Source: Enterococcus_I eurekensis (lineage in GTDB: Bacteria; Bacillota; Bacilli; Lactobacillales; Enterococcaceae). From it: a stretch of DNA of 55,741 bases. The notes under the pieces were generated by a model. It was not told the origin of the DNA and made no database searches. It saw only the letters and a program-made list of their open reading frames with translations. The stretch spans positions 1 to 55,741 of the forward strand of contig NZ_JBHSGT010000060.1 in the NCBI RefSeq assembly GCF_042654605.1, in the 5' to 3' direction. Of this stretch, positions 49,085 to 55,741 are shown piece by piece; within the stretch, counting starts at the first letter, position 1; each line of letters starts with the position of its first letter. The position numbers and the translations under genes were made by a program.

Positions 49085-49724
49085 ACCCCATTTCTTTTAA
49101 GAGCGCATTAGCAATTAGAAAATGACCATTTTGATTCGGGTGGACACGATCCCCTGATAAAATATAGCTCGATTGTTTGTCTAAATATTTGTCAACAACC
49201 ACTTGCAAATCAATAAATTGTAATTCATTTTTCTCAGCTAACATCTTCACGACTGCCTGATATTGCTTTAATTGCTTAAACATCAGGTCCTCAAGATTGG
49301 TTTCAAACATAAATGGACTTAATAAAAAGATTCCTTTAACCTTCGCTTTTGTTTGATCAATTAGCTGCTGATACGTTTCTTCAAATAGATTTAAACTGAC
49401 CAAATCTGTTGGATGTTGAAACGGTTGATCAAAGAAACGCCAAACGTCATTAATCCCAATTAAAATCGAGACATAGTCCGGCTGTAAATCAAGGACATCT
49501 GTTTGCCAACGCTCGGCTAAATCCGTGACGCGATTGCCATTGATGCCTTTGTTCATCACCTTAAGTAAATGACCGGGATAGATAGCGGTTAAAGCTTGCG
49601 AGATAAGCGCGACATAACCATTTCCTAAACTATCAAAACTGCCTGGATAACTTTGGTAATCACGCCCCACATCTGTGACTGAATCCCCAATAAAAAGGAT
49701 TTTCGACTCTTTTTCAATGTTCAT
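49068..49724 (-). CDS. SGNH/GDSL-family esterase
   Basis: A 218-aa hydrolase. Seen: block I ILFIGDSVTDVGRD (Ser nucleophile), Gly in GNGYVALISQAL, block III IGINDVWR (Asn), and block V GDRVHPNQNGHFLIA (Asp, His). No signal peptide, so cytosolic; similar to acetylxylan/rhamnogalacturonan acetylesterase-like or lysophospholipase-like members. ATG at 49724 has AAGGAG 9 nt upstream. The downstream GNAT gene overlaps, suggesting co-expression. Confidence 0.88.
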   Translation of the reverse strand: MNIEKESKILFIGDSVTDVGRDYQSYPGSFDSLGNGYVALISQALTAIYPGHLLKVMNKGINGNRVTDLAERWQTDVLDLQPDYVSILIGINDVWRFFDQPFQHPTDLVSLNLFEETYQQLIDQTKAKVKGIFLLSPFMFETNLEDLMFKQLKQYQAVVKMLAEKNELQFIDLQVVVDKYLDKQSSYILSGDRVHPNQNGHFLIANALLKEMGFEFGK

Positions 49725-49897
49725 TTTTATTTTCTCCTTCTTAAGCAAACGTTTTCTATATTGTACCGTTCTCAATGATAAAAAAACAGTATCAATCGCT
49801 TTTATTTCCTTCTATGCAATTTGAAAATTTTAAGCAGTAAAATTGACGTGATACACTTAAAATTATACATTTATTATATGAAAGCGAGGCGATTCGA

Positions 49898-50365
49898 ATG
49901 AAACGACCAATGAAAAAAGCCTTTTTTAGCTTATTATTGTTATTTGTTACTGTAGTATTTGCTGCTTGTAGCGGGGGAGCTTCTTCCAAGTCAAAAACGT
50001 ATGTCAAGGAAGATCCTAGCATGAATGTCGAAATGATTTTTACTTATGAAGGGGATAAGGTAACTCATCAAAAAACGATTAACACGATGCCTTATACGAG
50101 TCTTGGCGTAACAACAAAAGAAGACGCCCAAGCCATCCTTGATCCCATTGCCGCAGAGTATCAAGGACATGATGGACTCACTGAAAAAATTGATTATAAA
50201 GAAGATCATTTAGTTGAAGTTGTGGAAATTGATTATTCTGTCGCTGATGTCGAAGAAATTCGTGATATTGCCGGGATGGTCTTTGAAGGCGATGTGTCAA
50301 ATGGTATCAGCTTGAAACGCTCAGAAGAAATGCTCCTAGAACAAGGATTTACAGAGAAAAAATAA
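49898..50365 (+). CDS. DUF1307 lipoprotein (YehR family)
   Basis: A 155-aa exported lipoprotein. Signal peptide KKAFFSLLLLFVTVVF with lipobox FAAC (Cys about 26) and a GGASSKSK linker. The mature part matches the YehR/DUF1307 family: MNVEMIFTYEGDKVTHQ, KIDYKEDHLVEVVEIDYSV and the ending GISLKRSEEMLLEQGF. Family function is not established. ATG at 49898 with GCGAGG upstream. Confidence 0.85.
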   Translation: MKRPMKKAFFSLLLLFVTVVFAACSGGASSKSKTYVKEDPSMNVEMIFTYEGDKVTHQKTINTMPYTSLGVTTKEDAQAILDPIAAEYQGHDGLTEKIDYKEDHLVEVVEIDYSVADVEEIRDIAGMVFEGDVSNGISLKRSEEMLLEQGFTEKK

Positions 50366-50404
50366 TAAGACATAATCGTTTTTACCCCAAAATCTTAAAA
50401 TAGA

Positions 50405-50453
50405 AAAAATCCTATGAAATCAATTGATTAAAACCATTGATCTCATGGGATTT
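50405..50453 (-). terminator. Terminator of fhs
   Basis: AAATCC-ATGA-ATCAAT / ATTGAT-TCAT-GGATTT stem with G-U pairs; on the minus strand followed by a T run. Confidence 0.75.
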
Positions 50454-50483
50454 ATATTTGTCTATGAATATTTTAGGTATCGC

Positions 50484-52160
50484 TTAAAATAAACCACTAA
50501 TATTCCCATCCGCATCTAAATCAATGCCCTCTGCGGCTGGTACTTTAGGTAAGCCTGGCATCGTCATCATCGCCCCTGTTAATGCGACAATAAATCCGGC
50601 ACCTGCAGAGACTTTTAACTGGCGGATCGTCACATCAAAATCGGTTGGTGCACCAATTAGTGTTGGGTTATCGGAGAATGAATATTGTGTTTTTGCCATA
50701 CAAATTGGGTAATCGCCAAAGCCTAAACGTTCTAATTCTTTCATTTCAAAACGTGCAGTTGGTGTTAAAACAGCTTTTGTTCCCCCATAGACTTTTTGAA
50801 CAATCTTATTCAATTTTTCTTCAATCGCATCTTCTAAGTCATAAGAAAATTGGAAATGATTTTCTTTTTCAGCGAGTTCCACAACTTTCTCAGCCAAGGC
50901 CACCCCGCCAGCGCCACCTTTTTCCCAAACTTCTGAAATCACAACGTCAACACCTCGTGCCTGGCAGGCCACTTGGATAGCTTCCAGTTCAGCTGCGGTA
51001 TCAGTTGGGAACTGATTAACCGCCACGACAACAGGCAAGCCAAATGTTTCTTGCATGTTATGCAAATGACGTTCTAAATTCGGTAAACCGGCTAAGACAG
51101 CATCAATATTTTCTGTTCCTAGTTCTGCTTTCGCCACGCCACCATGCATTTTTAAAGCACGAATTGTTGCAACTAAGACAACGGCATCCGGTTTTAAATC
51201 AGCGATGCGACATTTGATATCGATGAACTTTTCAGCACCTAAATCGCCACCGAAACCAGCTTCTGTTACACAGTAATCAGCATACTTCAGAGCCATTTTC
51301 GTCGCTAAAATACTATTACAGCCGTGAGCAATGTTCGCAAAAGGACCACCATGAATTAAAGCCGGTGTTTGTTCCAATGTTTGGACAATATTAGGATGAA
51401 TCGCATCTTTTAAAAGAGCTGCTAACGCACCAATTGCTTTTAAGTCACCAGCAGTAATTGGTTGTGCCTGATAGTTATAACCGACAATAATTTTGGCTAA
51501 TTTTTCTTTTAAATCCGTGATGTTATTGGCTAAACATAAAATCGCCATCATCTCAGAGGCAACTGTTATATCAAAACCATCTTCTCTTGGTACACCGTTA
51601 GCTTTTCCTTGAAGTCCATTTACAATATGACGTAACTGGCGATCATTCATATCCACCACGCGTTTCCAAGTAATGCGACGCGAATCAATTTGCAAAGCAT
51701 TGCCATGATGAATATGATTATCTAACAGCGCTGCTAACAGGTTGTTAGCTGAACTAATTGCATGGAAATCACCGGTAAAATGTAAATTAATATCTTCCAT
51801 CGGAACAACTTGCGCGTAACCACCACCTGCTGCCCCACCTTTCATCCCAAAAACAGGACCTAAAGAAGGCTCTCTAAGGGCCAACATTGCATTTTTGCCA
51901 ATGGCCGATAAACCATCTGCCAGTCCGACCGAAGTTGTCGTTTTACCTTCACCCGCAGGCGTTGGCGTAATCGCAGTGACTAAAATTAATTTCCCATTTG
52001 GTCGTTCCTCAAGTTGTTCCAAACTACGGATATTTAGTTTTGCTTTATATTTCCCATACAAATCATAATTATCCTCTGATACCCCTAAATTCTCAATGAT
52101 TGATTGAATTGGTTGCATTCTTGCATTTGTTGCAATTTCAATATCGGATAAAAAAGCCAT
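50484..52160 (-). CDS. fhs: Formate--tetrahydrofolate ligase
   Basis: A 558-aa cytosolic enzyme making 10-formyl-THF from formate, ATP and THF. Seen: TAITPTPAGEGKTTTSVGLADGL (P-loop), LREPSLGPVFGMKGGAAGGGYAQV, HFTGDFHAISSANNLLAALLDN, ALIHGGPFANIAHGCNS and TEAGFGGDLGAEKF. Length is exact for the family (about 555-560). ATG at 52160 with GGGAG about 10 nt upstream; the TTG at 52169 is too close. Monocistronic. Confidence 0.97.
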   Translation of the reverse strand: MAFLSDIEIATNARMQPIQSIIENLGVSEDNYDLYGKYKAKLNIRSLEQLEERPNGKLILVTAITPTPAGEGKTTTSVGLADGLSAIGKNAMLALREPSLGPVFGMKGGAAGGGYAQVVPMEDINLHFTGDFHAISSANNLLAALLDNHIHHGNALQIDSRRITWKRVVDMNDRQLRHIVNGLQGKANGVPREDGFDITVASEMMAILCLANNITDLKEKLAKIIVGYNYQAQPITAGDLKAIGALAALLKDAIHPNIVQTLEQTPALIHGGPFANIAHGCNSILATKMALKYADYCVTEAGFGGDLGAEKFIDIKCRIADLKPDAVVLVATIRALKMHGGVAKAELGTENIDAVLAGLPNLERHLHNMQETFGLPVVVAVNQFPTDTAAELEAIQVACQARGVDVVISEVWEKGGAGGVALAEKVVELAEKENHFQFSYDLEDAIEEKLNKIVQKVYGGTKAVLTPTARFEMKELERLGFGDYPICMAKTQYSFSDNPTLIGAPTDFDVTIRQLKVSAGAGFIVALTGAMMTMPGLPKVPAAEGIDLDADGNISGLF

Positions 52161-52316
52161 CTTTATCAAACTCCCTTTTGGTTAACATTCCTTATTACCT
52201 TCTAGTATTAATCAAAATCGCAAGACATTTCAAGTCTTTTTTGCTGAAATGACAAATATTCTCATTTAAATCCGATTATTTCTATCATTTATATTAAAAA
52301 TATACGACTTTAACAA

Positions 52317-54086
52317 TTATTCTAATAATTCTTTAACACGTTGGGCTAATGTTCGCTCTTGGTCAAATGTGTCACGAATTTGATAAGCCTGACTTGGCTC
52401 ATTTGTAATAATCCCATCCAAATTGAAACCAAATGCCCGACGGACAAGCTCTTCGCGATTAACCGTCCAAACAGCAATTCCTTTTCCTTGGTCACGGGCT
52501 TGTTCAATTAAACGACTATTTAATGAAAACTCCTCAATCACAACAATATCAGCCGATGTTTTAGGCAAATTACCAATATTTAAAGCAACTAAATAGCCCG
52601 TACGAATTTCAGGATCGAGTTCTTTGATCCGTGAAATCGTTGATTCATCGAGTGACTGAACAATATATTCTTCCGTGACGTTCGCTTCTTGTAACATTTT
52701 GACAAACCGTTCCTCCATATCAGCTGACTCACTACCATGTAATTTCAGCTCGACAAGCAATTTCATATCGATGTCCTTTGCAACCGTCAAATACTCTTCA
52801 AATGAAGGAATATAATCGGTAAAACCACCGGCTGAAACTTGAATTTTTTGTAACTCAGCTAATGTTAAATCTTTGACCTGATCAGAGCGGTTCGCTAAGC
52901 GTCCTAAATTCGCATCATGAATCACCACAAACTCTAAATCTTTTGTTTGTTGGACATCCATTTCGACAAAATCCGCATTCGCATATTTGGCTGCTTTTAA
53001 TGAACCAATCGTATTTTCGACTCCTTCTACCATATAGCCGCGATGTGCGATAATTTGCGTCTTTGGTTGATATAAGATCTTCGTCAACGAAACCGTGTTA
53101 CCTACAACCGTACTAATAAAAGCGACCGCTAGGATTGCGTAAAACCATTTAGACCAACGCATCACGAAAAAGCCCTTTGTCCCACCTACCATGACGGGGG
53201 ATTCCGCTGTTTTGTTATACGCTAAACGATATAAGACAATCGCAAAGATCCCTTGTAAAAAACCAAAGGAAAAAAAGACAATGATTTGTAAGAAACTTAG
53301 CGTCACCCCAGCAACAATTGGAGCTGCGATTGGCAAGATTCGTTCAACAATCATTAAAGGGACTAATAAGATCCCGGTCGTCACAGCCAGTAGTAAACCA
53401 TACAAACCGACAATCACTAGTAAGTAGACGAAATGTACCAAACTCTTTTTACGAGTAGCGAACCAACTTTTTTTGACTGCTTGAAAAATGGTTGCTTTTT
53501 CTTCGATGACAAAATAAGGAACAACAAAAATGAAACGCAGACTGATATATAAAATCAAGAACAAAAGAGCAAAATATAAAAGCCAACCACCTTGAAACTT
53601 CATCAGTTCATCCGTAATAAAGTGAGGAATGTACAAATTATTCGCCAATCCCGGACTCATCCCAATTGAAGCAATTGGTAGAATTAAAAGAAAGTAAATA
53701 AAAAAAATGAAACTTTGAATATGAATAAAATAACGTGTTTTTCGATTAAGTTTTTTGATAATTGTTCGTAAGTTATACGGTTCTTGCGTATCTTGTAAAT
53801 GAGCTAACATAAAATAATAAGCTTGCTCGTAATAAATAAAAAAGACACTCGTCAAACCAAGTAATAGTAAAACGATAATGGCAACGGGATTACTAAAAAT
53901 TTCAAAAATCGTATTTTCAGTGATACTTGAAAGGCCGGTTACTTTTAAAATTTGCAAAAATAGATAGGATAATAATGGCATCGCGATGACCACTCGTAAC
54001 ATTCGTAAGAAAAAGACACTTTCGATGTACAGTTGTAAATTTTTTCGAACTTGATGGATACTTTGTTTCAATTGATTGAGTATCAT
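52317..54086 (-). CDS. Membrane-anchored glycerophosphodiester phosphodiesterase
   Basis: A 589-aa protein. N-terminal about 330 residues hold eight or so hydrophobic segments (glycerophosphodiesterase membrane domain), then a GDPD TIM barrel outside the membrane: IIAHRGYMVEGVENTIGS (catalytic His/Arg, Glu), FVEMDVQQTKDLEFVVIHDANL (Glu, Asp, second His), LLVELKLHGS (Glu), and GIAVWTVN. The architecture is common in Lactobacillales and acts on lipid- or lipoteichoic-acid-derived glycerophosphodiesters. ATG at 54086 with GGAGG upstream. No obvious terminator downstream. Confidence 0.92.
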   Translation of the reverse strand: MILNQLKQSIHQVRKNLQLYIESVFFLRMLRVVIAMPLLSYLFLQILKVTGLSSITENTIFEIFSNPVAIIVLLLLGLTSVFFIYYEQAYYFMLAHLQDTQEPYNLRTIIKKLNRKTRYFIHIQSFIFFIYFLLILPIASIGMSPGLANNLYIPHFITDELMKFQGGWLLYFALLFLILYISLRFIFVVPYFVIEEKATIFQAVKKSWFATRKKSLVHFVYLLVIVGLYGLLLAVTTGILLVPLMIVERILPIAAPIVAGVTLSFLQIIVFFSFGFLQGIFAIVLYRLAYNKTAESPVMVGGTKGFFVMRWSKWFYAILAVAFISTVVGNTVSLTKILYQPKTQIIAHRGYMVEGVENTIGSLKAAKYANADFVEMDVQQTKDLEFVVIHDANLGRLANRSDQVKDLTLAELQKIQVSAGGFTDYIPSFEEYLTVAKDIDMKLLVELKLHGSESADMEERFVKMLQEANVTEEYIVQSLDESTISRIKELDPEIRTGYLVALNIGNLPKTSADIVVIEEFSLNSRLIEQARDQGKGIAVWTVNREELVRRAFGFNLDGIITNEPSQAYQIRDTFDQERTLAQRVKELLE

Positions 54087-54238
54087 CAGGCATTCCTCCT
54101 TTAGTACCGCTCTCCCATTATTATAACAATTATTTTAAAATAATACGAAATTTAACCTAGGGAAATCGTGGTTATCATTCGTTTTTTATCCCACTCTGTG
54201 CTACTGTTAAAACAAATCAAGAGAAAGGATGAATTGCC

Positions 54239-54718
54239 ATGTTGCTTGAAACCGCGCGCTTATTTCTACGACCCTTTCAGCTACAAGATTACAGTCACTT
54301 GCATTCTCGCCATCATCCAACAATTGCCTCTCATCCAGATCATGAAATGACCCTTTTTGACGAGCTCGATTTATTTTTAACGGAGCCAAAAAATCATCCA
54401 CTAGAAAAACAAATACGTATCGCTTTAATTCTAAAAGAAAAACAAGCATTAATTGGCGATCTTACGGTCACTTATCGAGACAAAACATTAGCACTCTCTT
54501 TTGCCACACAACCAGAGTATCAAAAACAAGGCTTTATGCATGAAGCTTTGACAACTTTCTTACCTTACTTACAAAACCATTATCCAGCACTGGAGATTGT
54601 TTGCTTAGTTCCTAAAAACAATCAAATTAGCCAACAACTACTCCAAAATTTAAACTTTGCACCCGTCCAATACCTTTCTGATTTTGATTGTCATCTGTAT
54701 ACTCGAAAAAATGAATAA
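54239..54718 (+). CDS. GNAT family N-acetyltransferase (RimJ/RimL-like)
   Basis: A 159-aa acetyltransferase. Seen: LLETARLFLRPFQLQDYSHLHS, the usual RimJ-type N terminus, LIGDLTVTYRDKTLALSFA, the acetyl-CoA region QPEYQKQGFMHEALTTFLPYL and a C-terminal NNQISQQLLQNLNFAPV. Slightly shorter than RimJ relatives (about 170-180). ATG at 54239 has AAAGGA 9 nt upstream. Substrate unknown. Confidence 0.85.
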   Translation: MLLETARLFLRPFQLQDYSHLHSRHHPTIASHPDHEMTLFDELDLFLTEPKNHPLEKQIRIALILKEKQALIGDLTVTYRDKTLALSFATQPEYQKQGFMHEALTTFLPYLQNHYPALEIVCLVPKNNQISQQLLQNLNFAPVQYLSDFDCHLYTRKNE

Positions 54719-54720
54719 AT

Positions 54721-54762
54721 AAAAACAACCGTCAAACGAAAAATCGTTCAACGGTTGTTTTC
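54721..54762 (+). terminator. Terminator of the RimJ-like gene
   Basis: AAAACAACCGT / ACGGTTGTTTT outer stem with an inner CGA/TCG pairing. Confidence 0.8.
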
Positions 54763-54797
54763 TTTGGGAGTTTATTTACTTGGAAGAGGTAAATAAA

Positions 54798-54911
54798 ATG
54801 AAAAAGTATTTAAGGGTTGTTTGTTGGTATGTCTATATAATAGACATAAAATATGAATTATTTGTGTTCAGATTCAAACGATTTTATGAAAAAAACGTTA
54901 ACAAAAAGTAA
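54798..54911 (+). CDS. Possible 37-aa basic peptide
   Basis: ATG at 54798 preceded by AAGAGGT at 8-nt spacing, stop at 54909-54911. Product begins MKKYLRVVCWYVYIIDIKYE and ends FYEKNVNKK; rich in Tyr, Val and Lys with one hydrophobic stretch. No family recognised and no promoter found, so it may be chance. The rest of 54763-55008 holds nothing I can support. Confidence 0.25.
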   Translation: MKKYLRVVCWYVYIIDIKYELFVFRFKRFYEKNVNKK

Positions 54912-55008
54912 CTTACTAAATCCAAGCCTATAGTACTAGCAACAGTGTCCCATTCACTTTTCATTGAACATATAAAAGAGCATCTATCATTTAAATAAGC
55001 AGGCTAAA

Positions 55009-55443
55009 TCAAAGACTTTTCATCAATCTTTTTTGTAATTTCTCACTATCATAGCCTAAACTATAATAAAAAGAATGTGCTTCTACTCTAGTAGCTCCTG
55101 AGTTTAGTCGAATCGTCAAAATCGATTGTTTTCTTGCTTCCTCTTCTAAAGCTAACATTAATTTTGAACCGACACCATTTCGTTGTTTTTTCTGATTGAC
55201 AGCTAGTGCCAAAATATTTAGCATCGTTGGAAAATAAAGTGTTTCATATATTTCTGCATGAATATAGCCAATTACTTCTTTGGTTTCTGAATCTTCATAG
55301 ACAATTACAGTATGATGAAAACTATCATCCAAAATTCGGATGATTTTTTTAGTCGTCTCTTCTAATGAAAAAGTGTAGCCTAATGACTTTTCATTAAGTT
55401 GCTGAATATACTTGGTATCTTGTAATCTTAATTCTCTAATCAT
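55009..55443 (-). CDS. GNAT family N-acetyltransferase
   Basis: A 144-aa acetyltransferase. Seen: IRELRLQDTKYIQQLN at the N terminus, EVIGYIHAEIYETLYFPTML, LALAVNQKKQRNGVGSKLM with the acetyl-CoA loop (Q-R-N-G-V-G), and GATRVEAHSFYYSLGY. Resembles AAC(6')-like or general small-molecule GNATs. ATG at 55443 follows GGGG by 8 nt. Substrate unknown. Confidence 0.85.
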   Translation of the reverse strand: MIRELRLQDTKYIQQLNEKSLGYTFSLEETTKKIIRILDDSFHHTVIVYEDSETKEVIGYIHAEIYETLYFPTMLNILALAVNQKKQRNGVGSKLMLALEEEARKQSILTIRLNSGATRVEAHSFYYSLGYDSEKLQKRLMKSL

Positions 55444-55590
55444 TGATTATGCCCCTTTTTAAAGGTATCATACATTTCTGTTCGAAAAAAAACAAGCCTC
55501 TACTAATTTCATAAAACCTTGTTTTTCTTTTATCCAATTATTGGTAATTTTACCATTTCTTACGTGTTAAAACTAACAACACTACCATTA

Positions 55591-55707
55591 CTATACAATT
55601 TCTTTACCATACACCTCGATTTGAGTTAAAGCAGGGAAAGGTGTATCATCCTCATTTTTAATTAAATTTTTTAATCCTGAATAATTCATACTTTTAATTA
55701 AAACCAT
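55591..55707 (-). other. Small frame at the window edge (38 codons), possible gene remnant
   Basis: ATG at 55707 to TAG at 55591; product begins MVLIKSMNYSGLKNLIKNED and ends with a segment containing FPALTQIEVYGKEI. The end resembles the last strand of F5/8 type C carbohydrate-binding domains, but weakly. An in-frame TAA lies 12 codons upstream and a small hairpin (CTGCC/GGCAG, 55712-55729) lies between, so it is probably debris or noise. The remaining bases 55444-55590 hold no supported feature. Confidence 0.2.
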
Positions 55708-55741
55708 GTGAAACTGCCTCACGGCAGCTTACAATTACTTT

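Overview
The window looks like chromosomal DNA of a low-GC Gram-positive bacterium, most likely a member of the Lactobacillales near Enterococcus or Vagococcus. Reasons: AT-rich DNA, strong AGGAGG-type ribosome binding sites, Rho-independent terminators after most genes, CcpA-type cre sites, lipobox lipoproteins, a VanR/VanS-like two-component system, a CDP-glycerol (teichoic acid type) transferase and a ganSPQA-type sugar operon. No rRNA, tRNA, CRISPR array, insertion sequence or prophage was seen. Genus assignment is inference only.

Layout. 1-3.4 kb: pyridoxal/HMP kinase (minus), a 49-aa membrane peptide, a 5'-truncated RpiR regulator remnant and a guanine/hypoxanthine permease behind a guanine-type purine riboswitch. 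3.6-6.4 kb: yaaA and two convergent Gfo/Idh/MocA oxidoreductases. 6.5-6.8 kb: first cluster of about 121-bp hairpin repeats. 6.8-14.9 kb: a neighbourhood rich in antibiotic-related families: a frameshifted UvrA2-like ATPase, Arr (rifamycin ADP-ribosyltransferase), a serine D,D-carboxypeptidase, an MFS transporter, an AAC(3)-family acetyltransferase and a VanRS-like system. 14.9-25 kb: metallophosphoesterase, glutathionyl-hydroquinone reductase-like protein, MacB-type ABC transporter with a convergent XRE regulator, gpmI, and a TagB/TagF-like transferase. 24.4-26.8 kb: mhqO-mhqD quinone-stress operon and decayed GNAT genes. 27.1-31.6 kb: nrdJ-pduO (B12-dependent ribonucleotide reductase and its cofactor adenosyltransferase) under a promoter carrying two NrdR boxes, then a DUF1275 membrane protein and a beta-carbonic anhydrase. 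31.6-32.1 kb: second hairpin-repeat cluster. 32.1-39.8 kb: a seven-gene minus-strand operon thl-hbd-crt-atoD-atoA-(membrane protein)-fabK with a cre-overlapped promoter and a nonsense-interrupted LysR gene upstream. 40-46.7 kb: a GH42 beta-galactosidase with an ABC importer and divergent LacI regulator. 46.8-55.7 kb: recQ, SGNH esterase, a DUF1307 lipoprotein, fhs, a membrane-anchored glycerophosphodiesterase and several GNAT acetyltransferases.

The most notable points are: (1) a family of 120-125 bp tandem palindromic units at two distant loci, sharing boundary motifs that contain the stop codon of the upstream gene and ending in a half unit plus a terminator; (2) a butyryl-CoA-type operon that lacks Bcd/Etf but carries a FabK-type flavin enoyl reductase and an unrecognised 9-10-TM protein; (3) an unusually dense set of broken genes (UvrA2-like +2 frameshift, membrane protein frameshift in a G6 run, LysR nonsense, GNAT nonsense, RpiR truncation), which is either real decay or partly sequence error; (4) regulatory sites that sit exactly within promoters (NrdR, cre, an MhqR-like palindrome, GanR-like operators).
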